Shown piece by piece: positions 8,472-16,608 of a DNA stretch of 43,686 nucleotides. Both the position numbers and the translations under genes were made by a program. How positions within the stretch are numbered: position 1 is the first letter of the stretch; every line of letters begins with the position of its first letter. The notes beneath the pieces are model-generated. The model was not told the DNA's origin. It worked only from the letters and a program-made list of their open reading frames with translations, and searched no databases. This stretch comes from Clostridium intestinale DSM 6191 (lineage in GTDB: Bacteria > Bacillota > Clostridia > Clostridiales > Clostridiaceae): the NCBI RefSeq assembly GCF_900130055.1, contig NZ_FQXU01000019.1:1-43686 (forward strand). Direction: 5' to 3'.

Positions 8472-9560
8472 CTACCTTAAAACCTCAACAATTTTTTTTA
8501 TTTGAGAACTCCAATCTAGATTTTGTTCTGCATATTTTCTAATATATTTAGCATTTAAGTCCACACTATAATACCATTCTAATACTGATTTAACATCTAT
8601 AGCAGTTTCATCTTGATCAGCTTCAAAAATATACTTAAAACTACTTTCTATAGATTGATCATTATATCCTAATATTGTAGGTAGCCCTCTTGCAATAAAC
8701 TCTTTAGTCTTTATAGGATCCCCAGCCTTTATTCTATGTAAAGCTAAAGATGATACACCTATATCCATTGAATTAATAAAATCATCTAATTCCTTACCCC
8801 TTTTAACTCCTGTGAAATGAATCTTATTTTCTATCGATAAATTTTTACTTAATTTTTTTAAATTTTCTAACTCTGTCCCATTTCCTACAATGTAGAAATT
8901 AATATTTTCTTGCTTCTCATTAGTTAAATTATAGTAATCAGCTATTCCTCTGATTAATCTATCATATCCATGCCATAGACTAACATTAGCTATACCTATT
9001 AGGTTTATCCCATCATGTTGAACCTTTTTGATTATTGGTATATTATTCAAATCTATTCCATTAAATATATTAATACAGTCAACATCATATATACTTTTAA
9101 CTTTAGTAGTTACTGATATTCTGTAAATATATTTATTTATACGTTTAGCTATATATCTATCTATGATGCTTTTAACAACATTTTTTATTCCTTTTTTTTG
9201 TTCATACCTATATGGCCATGTAGCTATCTCAACTATAATTTTAATATTCATCTTTTTTAATAACTTGAGTAATTTATAAAACTGATAATCTCCTATAGAA
9301 TATCTAATATAAACAAAATCTACTTCATTAAAATAATATGAGTTATGGATTAAAAATTTATGTAAGTTATATCCAATAGATTTAACGAATTTAACATTAG
9401 TATTTTGTTCGTTATAATATATAAATTGATTTTTATAAATTATATAACTTATATCAAATTTATTTTCCTTAAACCCTTTTACTTGCCCTAAAATTTTGTT
9501 ATAAATTCCTACATGTTCATGATTATAAGAATCTATAGCTGCAATATACAAACCTTTCAT
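8472..9560 (-). CDS. Family 4-like glycosyltransferase, unit 1
   Basis: A 362-residue GT-B enzyme. The C-terminal nucleotide-sugar domain is recognisable from GYDRLIRGIADYY, NFYIVGNGTELENLKKL and the KTKEFIARGLPTIL loop. The N-terminal acceptor domain contains a run of Tyr/Ile/Asn-rich sequence. The start is the ATG after AGGTGAAAT. It should add one residue to the unit 1 repeat; the donor is not predictable. The usual EX7E motif is poorly kept, so assignment to GT4 rather than another GT-B family is tentative. Confidence 0.75.
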   Translation of the reverse strand: MKGLYIAAIDSYNHEHVGIYNKILGQVKGFKENKFDISYIIYKNQFIYYNEQNTNVKFVKSIGYNLHKFLIHNSYYFNEVDFVYIRYSIGDYQFYKLLKLLKKMNIKIIVEIATWPYRYEQKKGIKNVVKSIIDRYIAKRINKYIYRISVTTKVKSIYDVDCINIFNGIDLNNIPIIKKVQHDGINLIGIANVSLWHGYDRLIRGIADYYNLTNEKQENINFYIVGNGTELENLKKLSKNLSIENKIHFTGVKRGKELDDFINSMDIGVSSLALHRIKAGDPIKTKEFIARGLPTILGYNDQSIESSFKYIFEADQDETAIDVKSVLEWYYSVDLNAKYIRKYAEQNLDWSSQIKKIVEVLR

Positions 9561-9576
9561 ATTTCACCTACACAGT

Positions 9577-10728
9577 TTACTTTAAAATTCTTTCATATTT
9601 TCGAATTATTTTTTCCCAAGAATATTTCTCTTTTATTCGTTTTTTAGCTATTTCTTCTAACTCAATTATTTCTGACTTACTTATAGTTTCTAAGCTCTCA
9701 AAAATATTTTTTAAACATCCCTCGTCTTTTGAAAAGTAAATTGCTCCATCTTCACCAACTTCTCTATTAAAATTAACATCTAATAATATGTTAATTTTTG
9801 TACTAGCCAAAGCTTCCAATAAAGATGGATTAGTTCCACCTACTTCATGTCCATGAATGTACCCATAGGCTTTTTCTCTGATCTTTTTAAGTAATTCTTG
9901 TTCATATACAGTTCCTACAAATTTTATTCTTTTGTCTTTGTTGAACTCACTTCTTTGTAATAATTCACTATAAAATTTATTATGTTCAATATTGGTTATA
10001 ATAACCAAATCTTTAGCTATACTTGACATCATAAATTCTTTAATCATAAGTTCATAGTTATTCTCTGGAACAAATCTTCCAACTATTAAATAGTAATTAT
10101 TAGATTTAATTTTATGTTTTTTTAACCAGTCAACTAATTTTAAATCTTTATCCTCTAATTTTGATTTTTCAATATCAGCTCCATAAGCTATGAAAGTAGT
10201 TTGTGGATTATATTTTTTATATTCTTTATGTATATATTCTTCTATTCCTCTAGAATCACAAATGAGTAAATCTGAATATTTAACCATTAGTTTTTCTGAT
10301 ATCTTCCAGTATCTTTTAACAAATGAGTTCCATTTACTTCTTTTCCATTCATGACCATCTGGATTCACATAGATTTTTATACCTAACTTAATTAATTGCT
10401 GTTTATAGTATTTAATAAATGGCCCTACTCTACATGCTAAAATATATACAATTCCATCTGAAATTTTTTTTTCTTTTATATATTTAATTACCTTCTTTAA
10501 TGCTAATATATCATAATAAACAGCCTTAGCTGGACCTATATTAGGAGTCTTTACATTGAAGCATCTAGCGCCGTTATATTCGAATTCTCTTTCATCATTA
10601 GCCATACATGATATATGGTATTTAATATCTTCATCTATTCTTTTTTCTGTAAGCTTTTCTACAAAGGTCTCAAATCCTCCATAATTCGCTGGGATTCCTT
10701 TAGATCCAATTATAAAAATATTTTTCAT
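9577..10728 (-). CDS. DUF1972-type GT4 glycosyltransferase, probable rhamnosyltransferase
   Basis: A 383-residue GT-B protein whose N-terminus IFIIGSKGIPANYGGFETFV is the hallmark of the DUF1972 N-terminal domain, found in rhamnosyltransferases such as those acting as second enzyme in streptococcal capsule loci. The C-terminal domain has YYLIVGRFVPENNYELMIKE and the donor-site segment HEVGGTNPSLLEALAS. Immediately downstream of wecC. If it uses dTDP-rhamnose, the donor would be produced by rmlABCD of the second unit. Donor assignment is by family analogy only. Confidence 0.82.
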   Translation of the reverse strand: MKNIFIIGSKGIPANYGGFETFVEKLTEKRIDEDIKYHISCMANDEREFEYNGARCFNVKTPNIGPAKAVYYDILALKKVIKYIKEKKISDGIVYILACRVGPFIKYYKQQLIKLGIKIYVNPDGHEWKRSKWNSFVKRYWKISEKLMVKYSDLLICDSRGIEEYIHKEYKKYNPQTTFIAYGADIEKSKLEDKDLKLVDWLKKHKIKSNNYYLIVGRFVPENNYELMIKEFMMSSIAKDLVIITNIEHNKFYSELLQRSEFNKDKRIKFVGTVYEQELLKKIREKAYGYIHGHEVGGTNPSLLEALASTKINILLDVNFNREVGEDGAIYFSKDEGCLKNIFESLETISKSEIIELEEIAKKRIKEKYSWEKIIRKYERILK

Positions 10729-10761
10729 ATCTACCTCTTTTGAATTATATATATCCTTACA

Positions 10762-11991
10762 CTATAATCTATATATTTTTCTTCCATGGCTAATTATATT
10801 TCTAGTATCATAAACTATTTTATTTTTTAAAAGCTCCTGTTTCTCTTTAATTTCACTGTGTCCAACTAGTACTATAATTATCTTAGTGTCATTTAAAAAA
10901 GTCTCAATATCATGATATTGATTATTAAACTTACTGTCTTTAACCCACGGGTCATATAACTTGATATTAGTTATATTATATTTATTCATTATTTGTAGCA
11001 ACTGTAATGTTGGACTTTCTCTCATGTCATCTATATTTTCTTTATAGGTTAGTCCATATAAACCAACTTGTGAGAAATCTTTAATGTTATTTTCTCTCAT
11101 TATCTCATGAATTCTATCAAAAACATATTGTGGCATAGCATCGTTAACTTCTCTTGCTCCCAATACCACATTTACTATATCAGGATAATCTCCTACCAAA
11201 AACCAAGGATCAACAGATATACAATGTCCCCCTACTCCAGGTCCTGGTTGAAGTATATTTACTCTAGGATGTTTATTTGCTATTCTTATAAGTTCATATA
11301 CATCCATGCCTTCTTTATGACACATTTTAGCCAACTCATTTGCAAAAGCAATATTTATATCTCTAAAAGTATTTTCTACCACTTTACTCATCTCTGCAGT
11401 TTTTATATTAGTCACAACAATTTCTGCTCTACAGAAGCTCTCGTACCAAGCTTTAATCTCTTCTCCAATTTCTCTCTCATCAGCTCCAATGGTTCTTGAA
11501 TTATTCTCTAATTCATGAACCATTCTTCCCGGAATAATTCTCTCTGGAGCATGAGCTATATGAATATCTTTTCCTAACATAAATCCTTTGGACTGAATAA
11601 TAGGTTTTATAAATTTATCTATAGTTCCTGGTGAAATTGTAGATTCAATAACTATTATAGTTCCCTTCTCACAATTATCCAGAACAGTTTTAACAGCATT
11701 AACTACGTAAGTTGCATCTATCTTCTTACTATCTTTAATATATGGTGTAGGGACAGTTATTATATATCTATCTGTTTTAATGTATTCAGTAGTAAACCTA
11801 ATGCCTTTTTTCTTAACTTTATTAAACAATTCCTCTAAGCCATCCTCTTCAAAAGTAAGCTCTCCTCTATTTAATTTTTCTACTAATTCAGCATTATAAT
11901 CAGTTCCAACTACTTCAATTCCATTAGCTGCAAACATCATAGCTGTTGGTAACCCTATATACCCAAGTCCTACTACATTTAATACTCCCAT
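10762..11991 (-). CDS. wecC: UDP-N-acetyl-D-mannosamine dehydrogenase
   Basis: A 409-residue nucleotide-sugar dehydrogenase that oxidises UDP-ManNAc to UDP-ManNAcA with two NAD+. The Rossmann motif VVGLGYIGLPTA (6-17), the substrate-domain segment VVENTFRDINIAFANEL and the catalytic cysteine, Cys257 in GPGVGGHCISVDPW, are all present. The HPRVNILQPGPGVGGHC stretch matches enterobacterial WecC rather than UDP-glucose dehydrogenases. Encoded three bases downstream of wecB, which makes its substrate, so the pair forms the UDP-ManNAcA branch of unit 1. Confidence 0.92.
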   Translation of the reverse strand: MGVLNVVGLGYIGLPTAMMFAANGIEVVGTDYNAELVEKLNRGELTFEEDGLEELFNKVKKKGIRFTTEYIKTDRYIITVPTPYIKDSKKIDATYVVNAVKTVLDNCEKGTIIVIESTISPGTIDKFIKPIIQSKGFMLGKDIHIAHAPERIIPGRMVHELENNSRTIGADEREIGEEIKAWYESFCRAEIVVTNIKTAEMSKVVENTFRDINIAFANELAKMCHKEGMDVYELIRIANKHPRVNILQPGPGVGGHCISVDPWFLVGDYPDIVNVVLGAREVNDAMPQYVFDRIHEIMRENNIKDFSQVGLYGLTYKENIDDMRESPTLQLLQIMNKYNITNIKLYDPWVKDSKFNNQYHDIETFLNDTKIIIVLVGHSEIKEKQELLKNKIVYDTRNIISHGRKIYRL

Positions 11992-11993
11992 TT

Positions 11994-13154
11994 CTACACC
12001 TCTTTATTTTTAAATTCTTCTATTTCTTTATCACTTAATCCAAAATATTTTTCTATAGCATCTACTATTCTTTCAGACGCTTTACCATCTCCATATGGAT
12101 TAACAGATTTGCTCATTTTTTCGTAAGCTTCTTTATTTCTTATTAAATCGTTAGCTTCTTTAATTATAGTTTCTACATCTGTTCCAACAAGCTTTACAGT
12201 TCCTGCTTCTACAGCCTCAGGTCTTTCTGTTACATCTCTTAAAACTAATACAGGTTTTCCTAAGTGAGGAGCTTCTTCTTGTAAGCCTCCTGAATCAGTC
12301 ATTACCATAAAACACTTATTCATAAGATTATGAGTTTCTTTTGTATCCTGAGGAGTAAGTAGATGAACTCTTTCTTTGTCATTTAGATGTTTATATACCA
12401 CATCTTTTACTACTGGGTTTAAATGCACCAAATAAACTAATTCTACATCTTTATTTTCTTCTACTATAGTTTTTAAAGCAGTGCATATATTTTCTATTCC
12501 TTCTCCCCAATTTTCTCTTCTATGAGCTGTTATCATTATTACTTTCTTTTTATTAAAGTCTATATGATTAAGCTCTTCTGTTTCAAATACATAATCTTCT
12601 TTTACTGTATGCTCCATAGCATCTATAACAGTGTTTCCTGTAACATATATATCTTCTTCTTTTACACCTTCTCTTAAAAGATTATTTTTAGATCCTACCG
12701 TTGGAGCAAAGTGTATATCCGCTAAAGCTCCTGTAAGCTTTCTATTCATCTCTTCTGGAAAAGGAAAATATTTATCAAAGGTTCTTAGTCCAGCTTCTAC
12801 ATGCCCAACCTTTATCTGTTTATAAAAAGCTGAAAGTGCTCCACCAAATGTAGTAGTAGTATCACCATGAACTAATATCATATCTGGCTTTTCTTCTTCA
12901 AAAACTTCCTCTAAACCTTCTAACACTTTGGTAGTTATTCCTGTTAGAGTTTGCTTACTCTTCATTATGTTTAAGTCATAATCTGTCTTAATATCAAAAT
13001 AATTTAAAACTTGGTCTAGCATTTCTCTATGTTGTGCTGTTACACATACCTTTGAAATTATGCCTTCTCTTTTTTCTAATTCTTTTACTAATGGTGCCAT
13101 TTTTATTGCTTCTGGTCTTGTACCAAATATAGTAAATATTTTTATCTTTTTCAT
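11994..13154 (-). CDS. wecB: UDP-N-acetylglucosamine 2-epimerase (non-hydrolysing)
   Basis: A 386-residue GT-B-fold epimerase converting UDP-GlcNAc to UDP-ManNAc in the cytoplasm. Characteristic segments: FGTRPEAIKMAPLV at the N-terminus, VHGDTTTTFGGALSAF, HVEAGLRTFDKYFPFPEE, ITAHRRENWGEGI and the UDP-binding DSGGLQEEAPHLGKPVLVLR. Full family length and no missing motif. Directly precedes wecC. Besides the polysaccharide, UDP-ManNAc is also used for wall teichoic acid linkage units in Gram-positives, so a wider role is possible. Confidence 0.95.
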   Translation of the reverse strand: MKKIKIFTIFGTRPEAIKMAPLVKELEKREGIISKVCVTAQHREMLDQVLNYFDIKTDYDLNIMKSKQTLTGITTKVLEGLEEVFEEEKPDMILVHGDTTTTFGGALSAFYKQIKVGHVEAGLRTFDKYFPFPEEMNRKLTGALADIHFAPTVGSKNNLLREGVKEEDIYVTGNTVIDAMEHTVKEDYVFETEELNHIDFNKKKVIMITAHRRENWGEGIENICTALKTIVEENKDVELVYLVHLNPVVKDVVYKHLNDKERVHLLTPQDTKETHNLMNKCFMVMTDSGGLQEEAPHLGKPVLVLRDVTERPEAVEAGTVKLVGTDVETIIKEANDLIRNKEAYEKMSKSVNPYGDGKASERIVDAIEKYFGLSDKEIEEFKNKEV

Positions 13155-13162
13155 GTTTCCTC

Positions 13163-13834
13163 CTATCTAGCATTCTTATCTCCAAATAAAACAAAAAATG
13201 TCTTAAATATAAGCTTTATATCTACCCATGTATTTCTTTTTTCTACATACTTTACATCTAGTCTCATCCATTCATTAAAACCTATATTATTTCTTCCACT
13301 TATCTGCCAATAACAAGTTAATCCTGGCTTAACCTCTAATCTTCTCATCATCCAAGGCTCAAACTCTGATACCTCCTTAGGTAAGCTGGGCCTAGGTCCT
13401 ACTAAGCTCATTTCTCCCTTTAGCACATTTATAAGCTGTGGTAATTCATCTATACTTGTTTTTCTTATAAATTTTCCTATCTTAGTTATCCTAGGATCAT
13501 TTTTCATTTTAAACATAGGTCCGGACATCTCATTTTGAGTCACTAACTTTTTCTTTAGCTCCTCTGCATTAACTACCATGCTTCTGAATTTGTACATCTT
13601 AAATACTTTTCCATTTTTTCCGATTCTTTTTTGAGAAAATATAATGGAGCCCTTAGAGTCAAACTTTATTATTATCCCTATAATAACAAATAACGGACTT
13701 AAACATATTATTCCTATAATTGAGCAAAATATATCAATTATTCTTTTTATAATATTATATAAAAATCTATCTTTTTCACTCACTATAATTTCTTGATTTC
13801 CATGAAAACTTAATTTTTCTCTAAAATTCTCCAA
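13163..13834 (-). CDS. Initiating sugar-phosphate transferase, unit 1
   Basis: A 223-residue bacterial sugar transferase with one N-terminal hydrophobic segment (about 30-52, re-entrant in the short monotopic class) and the conserved catalytic core: KMYKFRSMVVNAEEL, RKTSIDELPQLINVL, SLVGPRPSLPKEV and KPGLTCYWQISGR. It transfers a sugar 1-phosphate from a UDP-sugar to undecaprenyl phosphate, the first committed step of the repeat unit. The best start is a TTG at 13834, eight bases after AGGAGGGG. It differs clearly from the second copy at 33800, so it is not a recent duplicate. The sugar (Glc, Gal, GlcNAc or a derivative) cannot be told. Confidence 0.9.
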   Translation of the reverse strand: MENFREKLSFHGNQEIIVSEKDRFLYNIIKRIIDIFCSIIGIICLSPLFVIIGIIIKFDSKGSIIFSQKRIGKNGKVFKMYKFRSMVVNAEELKKKLVTQNEMSGPMFKMKNDPRITKIGKFIRKTSIDELPQLINVLKGEMSLVGPRPSLPKEVSEFEPWMMRRLEVKPGLTCYWQISGRNNIGFNEWMRLDVKYVEKRNTWVDIKLIFKTFFVLFGDKNAR

Positions 13835-13868
13835 TACTATCGCCCCTCCTTTATTTCATTAATTAATA

Positions 13869-13897
13869 TATTTAAATAAATAATAATTCTTAATCAA
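13869..13897 (-). promoter_or_regulatory. Possible internal promoter before the unit 1 transferase
   Basis: On the minus strand TTGATT (13892-13897) and TAAATA (13869-13874) are separated by 17 bp in the 126-bp gap between cpsB and the initiating transferase gene. The region is so AT-rich that a chance match is possible. Confidence 0.3.
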
Positions 13898-13934
13898 ATA
13901 ATTCCTTAGTTTCCCATCTATACTCTATAAATAT

Positions 13935-13954
13935 GGTCATAATTACTTATGACC
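13935..13954. repeat. Perfect hairpin between cpsB and the initiating transferase
   Basis: GGTCATAA (13935-13942) and TTATGACC (13947-13954) form a perfect 8-bp stem with a 4-nt loop, directly after the cpsB stop. No T-run follows on either strand, so it is not a standard terminator. It could be an mRNA-processing or stability element, or a protein-binding dyad. Confidence 0.5.
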
Positions 13955-13960
13955 TATCAA

Positions 13961-14719
13961 TTATCTTTTCTTAAATAACCCGAAGAAACTTTTCTTCTCT
14001 TTTACTTCCTTTATATATGGTAATTCTATATCCCTTCCATCTAATACATTTTTTTCATTTGTTAATACAAATTCATATAATTCTGGATTCAATTCTTGTA
14101 ATCTATTTAATGCTTCTTTTATATCTGTTTTTCTAAAACTGTTATTATGCCCGTCACTGCCTACTAGATGAATCATATTTCTTTTTACTAATTCTTCTCC
14201 AAAATCTTTTTCAGCCTGTCCATGTTTTCCTAATAGTGAGTTAGCATTAAGTTGTAGTAAGTACCCCTCTTCAATAAAGTCTTCTATCATATCTATGTTG
14301 TTTATAAGCTTAATATTTCTTTCTGGATGTGCTATTATGGGTTTTATTCCTAAAACCGTTAATTCATATAGTACATCCATAGAATATTTAGGTACATCTC
14401 TCATAGGAAATTCTATTAACATATATTTAGTTTCATTTATTCCCCATATCTTATTCTCTTTATAAAGCATGGGTAGACTTGGATCCATATACACTTCTAA
14501 ACCTGATATTATATGTATATTGCTTTTTTCTCTTAATTCATTAAGTTTATCAAAATATTCTTCTCTATCAGGCTCATACTCTCCTAATAAATAATGAGAT
14601 GTGGCACATATATATTTAGTGCCTTCCTTCTCTGCATTTCTTATCATGTCCATGGACATATCTATATCTTTAGAGCCATCATCTACTCCATAAATTATGT
14701 GTGAATGAAAATCTATCAT
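13961..14719 (-). CDS. cpsB: CpsB/CapC-type PHP-family protein tyrosine phosphatase
   Basis: A 252-residue metal-dependent phosphatase of the PHP superfamily that dephosphorylates the C-terminal tyrosine tail of the cognate CpsD kinase. The metal ligands are in DFHSHIIYGVDDGSKD (3-18), ATSHYLLGEYEPDR, IAHPERN and GSDGHN, all intact. AGGAGG lies before the ATG. It follows cpsD by 11 bases and completes the cpsC-cpsD-cpsB regulatory trio that controls chain length and polymer export in Gram-positive Wzy systems. Confidence 0.93.
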   Translation of the reverse strand: MIDFHSHIIYGVDDGSKDIDMSMDMIRNAEKEGTKYICATSHYLLGEYEPDREEYFDKLNELREKSNIHIISGLEVYMDPSLPMLYKENKIWGINETKYMLIEFPMRDVPKYSMDVLYELTVLGIKPIIAHPERNIKLINNIDMIEDFIEEGYLLQLNANSLLGKHGQAEKDFGEELVKRNMIHLVGSDGHNNSFRKTDIKEALNRLQELNPELYEFVLTNEKNVLDGRDIELPYIKEVKEKKSFFGLFKKR

Positions 14720-14730
14720 ATTGCCTCCTA

Positions 14731-15432
14731 TTATTCTGTTTCTGAAGAATAATATCCTTGGTATTGATTATAGCCATATCCACCGTAACCATACTCTTTA
14801 GCATCCTGAGGTATTTTATTCTCAACTACTCCTAAAACTTTCCCTCCAACCTTTATAATACTTTCCTTTGCTCTTAATATCGCGTTTTTCTCTGTTATTC
14901 CATAAGTTGCAACTAATAGTATTCCATCTAAGGTTGATGCAAGCACATGTAAGTCTGAAACAACAAGTACTGGAGGTGAATCTAAAAGTATAACATCAAA
15001 ATAATTTTTAAGATCTTCTAATATCTTTCCCATCTTCTTGGAGCCCAATATTTCTGATGGATTAGGTGGAACAGGACCACTAGGTATAAGTCCTAGATTA
15101 GGTATATCTACTTTATATATAGCCTCTTCCAATGTACTCTCTTTCAATAATAGGGAAGTTAATCCAGTAGTATTCGATATTCCAAATTTCTTGTGTATTA
15201 TTGGCTTTCTTAAATCACAGTCTACTAATAATACTTTTTTGCCGCTCTGTGCTAAGCTTATAGCTAAATTAGATATTATAGTACTTTTTCCTTCTCCTGG
15301 AGCACATGAGGTTATTGCAATAATATTAGAATCTTTATCTAACATGGAAAATTGTAAATTTGTTCTTAAGGTTCTATATGCTTCTGCTGCTGCAGACTTA
15401 GGGTCACTATATGCTATTAGATCTTTTATCAC
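14731..15432 (-). CDS. cpsD: CpsD-type bacterial tyrosine kinase (BY-kinase)
   Basis: A cytoplasmic ATPase of 233 residues with Walker A SCAPGEGKSTI (about 42-52), Walker A' LLVDCDLRKP and Walker B ILLDSPPVLVV, and a C-terminal tyrosine cluster (YGYGGYGYNQYQGYYSSE) that is the autophosphorylation tail. It pairs with the membrane activator CpsC encoded just upstream; the two genes overlap by 26 bases. I prefer the GTG at 15432, which has AGAGGTGG at proper spacing; the in-frame GTG at 15441 is part of that binding site. Confidence 0.93.
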   Translation of the reverse strand: MIKDLIAYSDPKSAAAEAYRTLRTNLQFSMLDKDSNIIAITSCAPGEGKSTIISNLAISLAQSGKKVLLVDCDLRKPIIHKKFGISNTTGLTSLLLKESTLEEAIYKVDIPNLGLIPSGPVPPNPSEILGSKKMGKILEDLKNYFDVILLDSPPVLVVSDLHVLASTLDGILLVATYGITEKNAILRAKESIIKVGGKVLGVVENKIPQDAKEYGYGGYGYNQYQGYYSSETE

Positions 15433-16123
15433 GCTTACCACCTCTTGTTTTCTTTTTATCTTCTATCATAGGTATAGCCCCTAATACAGGAACTTCTAAT
15501 AACTTTTCCAATTCTTCTGGATCTTTTACTGTATTGTCTAGATATTCTATTAGGAATACTACTCCCACTGAAACAAATACTCCAAGTAGTAGTGCTATAG
15601 CTATATTAAGTAATGGCTTAGGTGCTACAGGCCCACTAGGTAATAATGCATCATCTACCAACTGAACATTGTCCACATTTTTAATTTTCTTAGTTACGTC
15701 TTTTAATGACCTTGCTATCTGATTAGCTATATCTCTTGCTTCATAAGCATCATTAGACTTTACTGTTATAGTTAAAAACTCGGTATCTCCTTTCGGTGCT
15801 ACTGAAAGCATATTTAAAAGAGTTGTAGGAGTTTTATCTAAACTTAACTTATCTATAGTATCTTCTGCTACAGCCCTAGTTTTTGCAAATTCACTATAGG
15901 TTTTAACTAACTTTTGATACATAATAACATCATTATAGGTTTGATTAGTATTACTTGAAGATTGATCTTTATTACTTCCTATAATAACTGATATACTAGC
16001 TTGATATGTAGGCTTAATTAAGAAAAAACTTACTATTGTACTAACAAATACACAGGTTAAAGTCACTGATATTATCAATAGCCATCTTTTCTTTAAAATA
16101 TGTAGGTATTCCTTTAATTCCAT
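15407..16123 (-). CDS. cpsC: CpsC-type chain-length determinant / kinase activator
   Basis: A 238-residue Wzz-family membrane protein with two membrane segments (about 15-35 and 171-195) flanking an extracellular coiled region. PSGPVAPKPLLNIAIALLLG is the proline-rich segment before the second helix. The short cytoplasmic tail activates CpsD. It is the first gene of unit 1, 34 bases after the inferred transcription start, with GGAGGA seven bases before the ATG. The family is the Gram-positive split form of the proteobacterial Wzc. Confidence 0.92.
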   Translation of the reverse strand: MELKEYLHILKKRWLLIISVTLTCVFVSTIVSFFLIKPTYQASISVIIGSNKDQSSSNTNQTYNDVIMYQKLVKTYSEFAKTRAVAEDTIDKLSLDKTPTTLLNMLSVAPKGDTEFLTITVKSNDAYEARDIANQIARSLKDVTKKIKNVDNVQLVDDALLPSGPVAPKPLLNIAIALLLGVFVSVGVVFLIEYLDNTVKDPEELEKLLEVPVLGAIPMIEDKKKTRGGKRDKRSNSI

Positions 16124-16163
16124 CTTAAATCCTCCGAATATTTTTTAAATCTAATGTATATAA

Positions 16164-16192
16164 ATCATAACATATTACTATATTTGTGTCTA
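16164..16192 (-). promoter_or_regulatory. Proximal promoter of the unit 1 operon (P1)
   Basis: -35 TAGACA (16187-16192), a 17-bp spacer ending in TGT, and -10 TATGAT (16164-16169), giving an extended -10 (TGtTATGAT). Predicted start near 16157, 34 bases before the cpsC ATG. The unit 2 promoter at 34542-34570 has the same -35 and layout. Confidence 0.7.
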
Positions 16193-16222
16193 TTTTATGA
16201 AGTTTTTTCACTCAAATTGTTT

Positions 16223-16240
16223 AATGGTGTCGAAACCATT
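16223..16240. promoter_or_regulatory. Palindrome containing a perfect Spo0A box word
   Basis: AATGGT (16223-16228) and ACCATT (16235-16240) flank GTCGAA; the plus-strand word TGTCGAA at 16228-16234 equals the Spo0A recognition core. It lies between the distal and proximal cps promoters, about 36 bp upstream of the proximal -35. Functional binding is inferred. Confidence 0.45.
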
Positions 16241-16332
16241 TTTTGGTGTTAATTATTAAACTTTTAAAAATTATACTATAAACTATAATTTAAGTCTCAC
16301 GATAATATATATCTTTAAAGTTTTACCAACTA

Positions 16333-16361
16333 ATTATATAACTTTTTAACATATTGTTCAA
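16333..16361 (-). promoter_or_regulatory. Distal promoter of the unit 1 operon (P2)
   Basis: -35 TTGAAC (16356-16361), 17-bp spacer, -10 TATAAT (16333-16338) on the minus strand. Predicted start near 16326, giving a leader of about 200 bases before cpsC that includes the Spo0A-box palindrome. Confidence 0.6.
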
Positions 16362-16394
16362 CATTAGGTCCATTGATAATCTTTATTCAAAATT

Positions 16395-16419
16395 GACATT
16401 ATTCGACTATTGTAATGTC
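16395..16419. repeat. Dyad upstream of the distal cps promoter
   Basis: GACATTA (16395-16401) and TAATGTC (16413-16419), a perfect 7-bp inverted repeat with an 11-bp spacer, about 33 bp upstream of the -35 of P2. Candidate binding site for an unidentified activator. Confidence 0.35.
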
Positions 16420-16520
16420 TTAAATACTTTTTAATGATTATTTATATTTATTAATTTAATATTATCTCCGTTTTTAAAATTAATATATGTAGTTTTAAGG
16501 AATTTATTTATATATTTCCC

Positions 16521-16569
16521 AATAAAAAAAACTGTAAATAAATTTTAAATAATTAGAATTTATTTACAG
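16521..16569 (-). terminator. Rho-independent terminator downstream of galU
   Basis: Perfect 13-bp stem CTGTAAATAAATT (16532-16544) / AATTTATTTACAG (16557-16569) with a 12-nt loop, followed on the minus strand by a run of eight T. It lies 208 bp after the galU stop and ends the galE-galU transcript (and any small RNA started in between). Confidence 0.85.
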
Positions 16570-16608
16570 CCCTGTATATGTAACCATTTAAACAACTAAT
16601 TTACAAGA
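16521..16608 (-). ncRNA. Candidate small RNA in the galU 3' region
   Basis: A minus-strand promoter-like pair, TTGAGA (16638-16643) and TGTATA (16615-16620) with a 17-bp spacer, precedes the strong terminator by about 70 bp. A transcript of roughly 88 nt ending in the 13-bp hairpin would result. No known RNA family is recognised; it may equally be just a long 3' untranslated region. Confidence 0.25.

Noticed and set aside
11107-11499. Plus-strand open frame of 130 codons opposite wecC
   Set aside because: Antisense to a well-conserved enzyme; composition is that of a shadow frame.
16395-16423. Plus-strand promoter (TTGACA near 16394 with a 17-bp spacer)
   Set aside because: The -10 position reads TGTCTT, a poor match, and no plus-strand gene follows.
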